A stretch of DNA of 64,000 nt from Cymbomonas tetramitiformis (Eukaryota; Chlorophyta; Pyramimonadophyceae; Pyramimonadales; Pyramimonadaceae), in contig LGRX02035386.1 of the NCBI GenBank assembly GCA_001247695.2, forward strand, positions 1 to 64,000, written 5' to 3'. Both the position numbers and the translations under genes were made by a program. Below the pieces are notes generated by a model. The model made no database searches and was not told the origin of the DNA. It saw only the letters and a list, made by a program, of their open reading frames with translations. Of the stretch, positions 61,966 to 64,000 are shown piece by piece (position 1 is the first letter of the stretch; every line of letters starts with the position of its first letter).

Positions 61966-62217
61966 TCATGGGAGTGCCAACTTTCTACCCCCATAAGGGG
62001 GAAACAGTGGTGCCCCCCGTGTCACCCCTCGCCCGGTAGGATGTCACTTGCAGTGCCTGCCTGTTTGCTCCGCGAGTGTGTCACGGTCCTGCCAGCTTAA
62101 GTCCGCCGACCATCTTTATTGTTATATCCGACTTTAGCCGAGAACCGAAACCCTACCGCGCTGCACTTCATTTTTCAGTGATAAGCATATATATCAGTAA
62201 TATTTGCTTTCACATTA
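61966..62217 (+). repeat. 3' LTR of outermost right element
   Basis: 252 bp, directly preceded by a G-rich polypurine-like tract and directly followed by ACGTG. Confidence 0.88.
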
Positions 62218-62222
62218 ACGTG

Positions 62223-62875
62223 AGAGCGGGTGTGAGAATGAACAAGCTATTTGCAAGTTTGTACTTTCTAGTTTTGAAGCTTACACGTGCCAGCTGCTAG
62301 GCCAAAATGCAAAATCGAGTCACACGACAGTCACACGACAACCGCGGAAGGAGTCAAAAGCCAAAATCACCCCAACCGCCGACGGGGCGGGTCAAGAGCA
62401 GGGCACCCGCGAGCGCGCCAGGCCACGGGCGGGGCGGGAACATTTTCGAAGCCGACCAACCGCCGACGGGGCGCCAGGTGGGTCAAAACTACCGCTAGCG
62501 GCCCATCCGCCAGCGCGCTAGCGCGCCAATTTGCAGCCTTGATCCGGGCGGGGGACTGAGATCGGACGATCGCGATCCGCCTCCTCCTGAATGACAGTCA
62601 TCACCGATGACGGAAGGAAAGCCGGCGATCAACAGTGTCACGTGCGTGAGTTCAATCGAAGTTTGGACGCTCATCATGAGAGAGGATGAGAGGAACTGGA
62701 AGTTTTATTGTTGAACTGTGTCAACCGCACGCTATTCATTCCAAATATACTTTGGATATCCTTTGCATTCCACTCACAGTCTTTTTTTCCACGTAAAAAC
62801 TGCATCGTCTGAAGTGACTGGGTTATAAGCGTTAGGGCAGTATTTGGTGCAAGCAGATCTGCACCGATCGGCGAC
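62223..62875. promoter_or_regulatory. upstream region of CBP20 gene
   Basis: No gene seen. It contains two CCAACCGCCGACGGGGCG blocks (62369 and 62458) about 90 bp apart in a GC-rich stretch, then A/T-richer sequence up to the ATG at 62876. The left edge is the target duplication of the right LTR nest, so the nest lies about 650 bp from this conserved gene. Confidence 0.35.
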
Positions 62876-64000
62876 ATGGCGCGAATCTTCAAGGTTGGTG
62901 CAGGCCTCCACGTACGGTTTTTGCTTCTCACGTTCCGTCCTTGATTCTCACGTCTCAACTTCTTGATGATCATTTACAGAGCCTACAAGAAGGATTATCC
63001 CAGTACCGCGATCGCAGATTTGATGGATCTCAAGAGGAATACGAAGCGTGTCTCCGCAACTCTACCACTGTTTATGTTGGGAACTTGTCTTTTTTTACCA
63101 CCGAAGAACAGATTCACGAGCTGTTTTCGAAGTGCGGAGAGGTGAAGAAGATCGTCATGGGACTGGATAGTACTCAGAAAACTCCTTGCGGTTTTTGTTT
63201 TGTCGAGTGAGTCCCAACTTCGCGCCCTGAATTCCGAAATGAGACGTTGAGTTGAACGCGTGGGAGAAGTGTGCGTTTGACGCCATGGCCCTAACAACCA
63301 GCAGCCTACGGTCGACCCAACGACTCTCTGAGAATTCGTCCCGCGGTCCACCCAAGCCGTCCAATTAGGTTTTTGTGTTCGCCCACTTGAGTGAAGGCGC
63401 TAGTGCACGAAGAAGTCTGGGAATTCAATACGTTTTCATCAGAGTAGATCGCTTTAAAATTATCACGTATCTGATACGACGCATTCTTCTACGAGACGGG
63501 CGCTTCGCACGTTTCGGCACACTTTGGTTAGGGTTTAACATCGAGTCACCCATCTTATGAATATGGTGAATAGCATGTTCCAGCATCTTCAACCTGATTT
63601 CTCTTTACAGCCGACTGAATAACTCACTTTGCAATTGCTTCTTACAGGTTTTACACAAGAGCTGACTGCGAAGCCTGCACGAATATTCTGAACGGCTCAG
63701 TTCTTGACGAACGGCAAGTCTATCTTTCACCTTTCGCAGCCGTCTCTTCATAGTCTTGGTGCCTCGTTAAATTACATAGATTCCCACGAAGACAACTGAA
63801 AGTGAAAGGGGTACAATTTTTCTGTGCTTGTGGTGCCTTCTGTCTTTTCTGGAGCTCCCCAAAACTTCACACCAGGATAACGCTTCAGCTCTGACCTTTA
63901 ACACTGAAAATGCTGCATTTGCGCTCTCTCTCGCGCAGATCAATCAGGGTTGACATTGACTGGGGCTTCAAGGAAGGGAGGCAATATGGAAGAGGCAAGA
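62876..64000 (+). CDS. NCBP2: nuclear cap-binding protein subunit 2 (CBP20), partial at window end
   Basis: Exons: 62876-62893 (MARIFK), 62980-63206, 63649-63714 and 63939 to beyond 64000; phases agree throughout. CBP20 binds the m7G cap of nuclear RNA polymerase II transcripts together with CBP80 and acts in splicing, export and decay. The sequence shows the conserved N-terminal LSQYRDRRF, the RNP2 motif VYVGNLSF with [20 protein letters not shown], the RNP1 motif CGFCFVEF, and the C-terminal [19 protein letters not shown], all hallmarks of the family. Cap-stacking Tyr in the N-terminal block and YVGNLSF are present. The third intron begins GCAAGT (63715), a GC-AG intron. The short first coding exon is supported by GTTGGT donor and TTTACAG acceptor. 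Remaining C-terminus lies outside. Confidence 0.95.

Larger units (their letters stand above)
55448..62217 (+). mobile_element. outermost LTR element of right nest, TSD ACGTG
   Basis: LTRs are 55448-55696 and 61966-62217, beginning (C/T)CATGGGAGTGCCAACTT and ending TTTCACATTA. ACGTG at 55443-55447 and 62218-62222 is the duplication. A G-rich tract (CGGGGTGAGGGGGTG) precedes the 3' LTR. The sequence inside the 5' LTR (GGTCAGGACCCACC) is a diverged version of the primer site of the other elements. Its own interior is only 55697-56734 and 61794-61965; the rest is nested insertions. It codes for one ORF (55938-56633). No pol. Confidence 0.88.

Overview
This window is nuclear DNA of a unicellular eukaryote, most likely an alga or other protist; I cannot fix the lineage. 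The evidence is: spliceosomal introns in nearly every gene, GC-AG as well as GT-AG introns, a CBP20 cap-binding gene at the right edge, nested LTR retrotransposons, Tc1-type and other DNA transposons, and many intronic minisatellites. I saw no rRNA, tRNA, CRISPR array or prokaryotic operon.

Layout. 1-7.1 kb: two divergent, element-like genes. The minus gene is a broken DUF7869 transposase-like gene running off the left edge. The plus gene encodes a large protein ending in a DNA-methyltransferase-like domain. Each gene has one intron filled by a different minisatellite (69 bp and 67 bp period), and both arrays carry the same 20-bp perfect palindrome. 7.5-10.1 kb: a gag fragment and a transposase-like CDS, with a 673-bp TIR element between them. 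11.1-17.6 kb: a three-level nest, in which a minus-strand LTR element holds a plus-strand gag-only LTR element, whose gag is split by a 1.08-kb TIR element. 18.6-21.9 kb: a Tc1/mariner transposase between two 786-bp direct repeats. 22.3-28.2 kb: a multi-exon host gene for a secreted acidic protein of unknown function. 28.2-34.9 kb: mostly non-coding, with minisatellites and a tRNA-like SINE candidate in three copies.

34.9-51.5 kb holds the main host gene, with about 24 exons. It fuses an NRPS-type adenylation domain, a carrier domain and a membrane acyltransferase-3 domain. Its ten specificity residues read D-I-L-Q-L-G-V-I-W-K, one change from a known glycine code. The inferred role is activation of glycine and its transfer by the membrane domain to an unknown acceptor, loosely like D-alanylation but in one polypeptide. 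Its introns hold many different minisatellites, and one exon end has its splice donor amplified in eight 21-bp copies.

55.4-62.2 kb is a second three-level LTR nest (plus, minus, plus), with a 187-bp TIR element in the innermost member. None of the five LTR elements shows reverse transcriptase or integrase. Four of them carry, just inside the 5' LTR, a primer site matching the anticodon arm of initiator tRNA-Met (the half-tRNA primer of copia/Ty5-type elements). The window ends inside CBP20.
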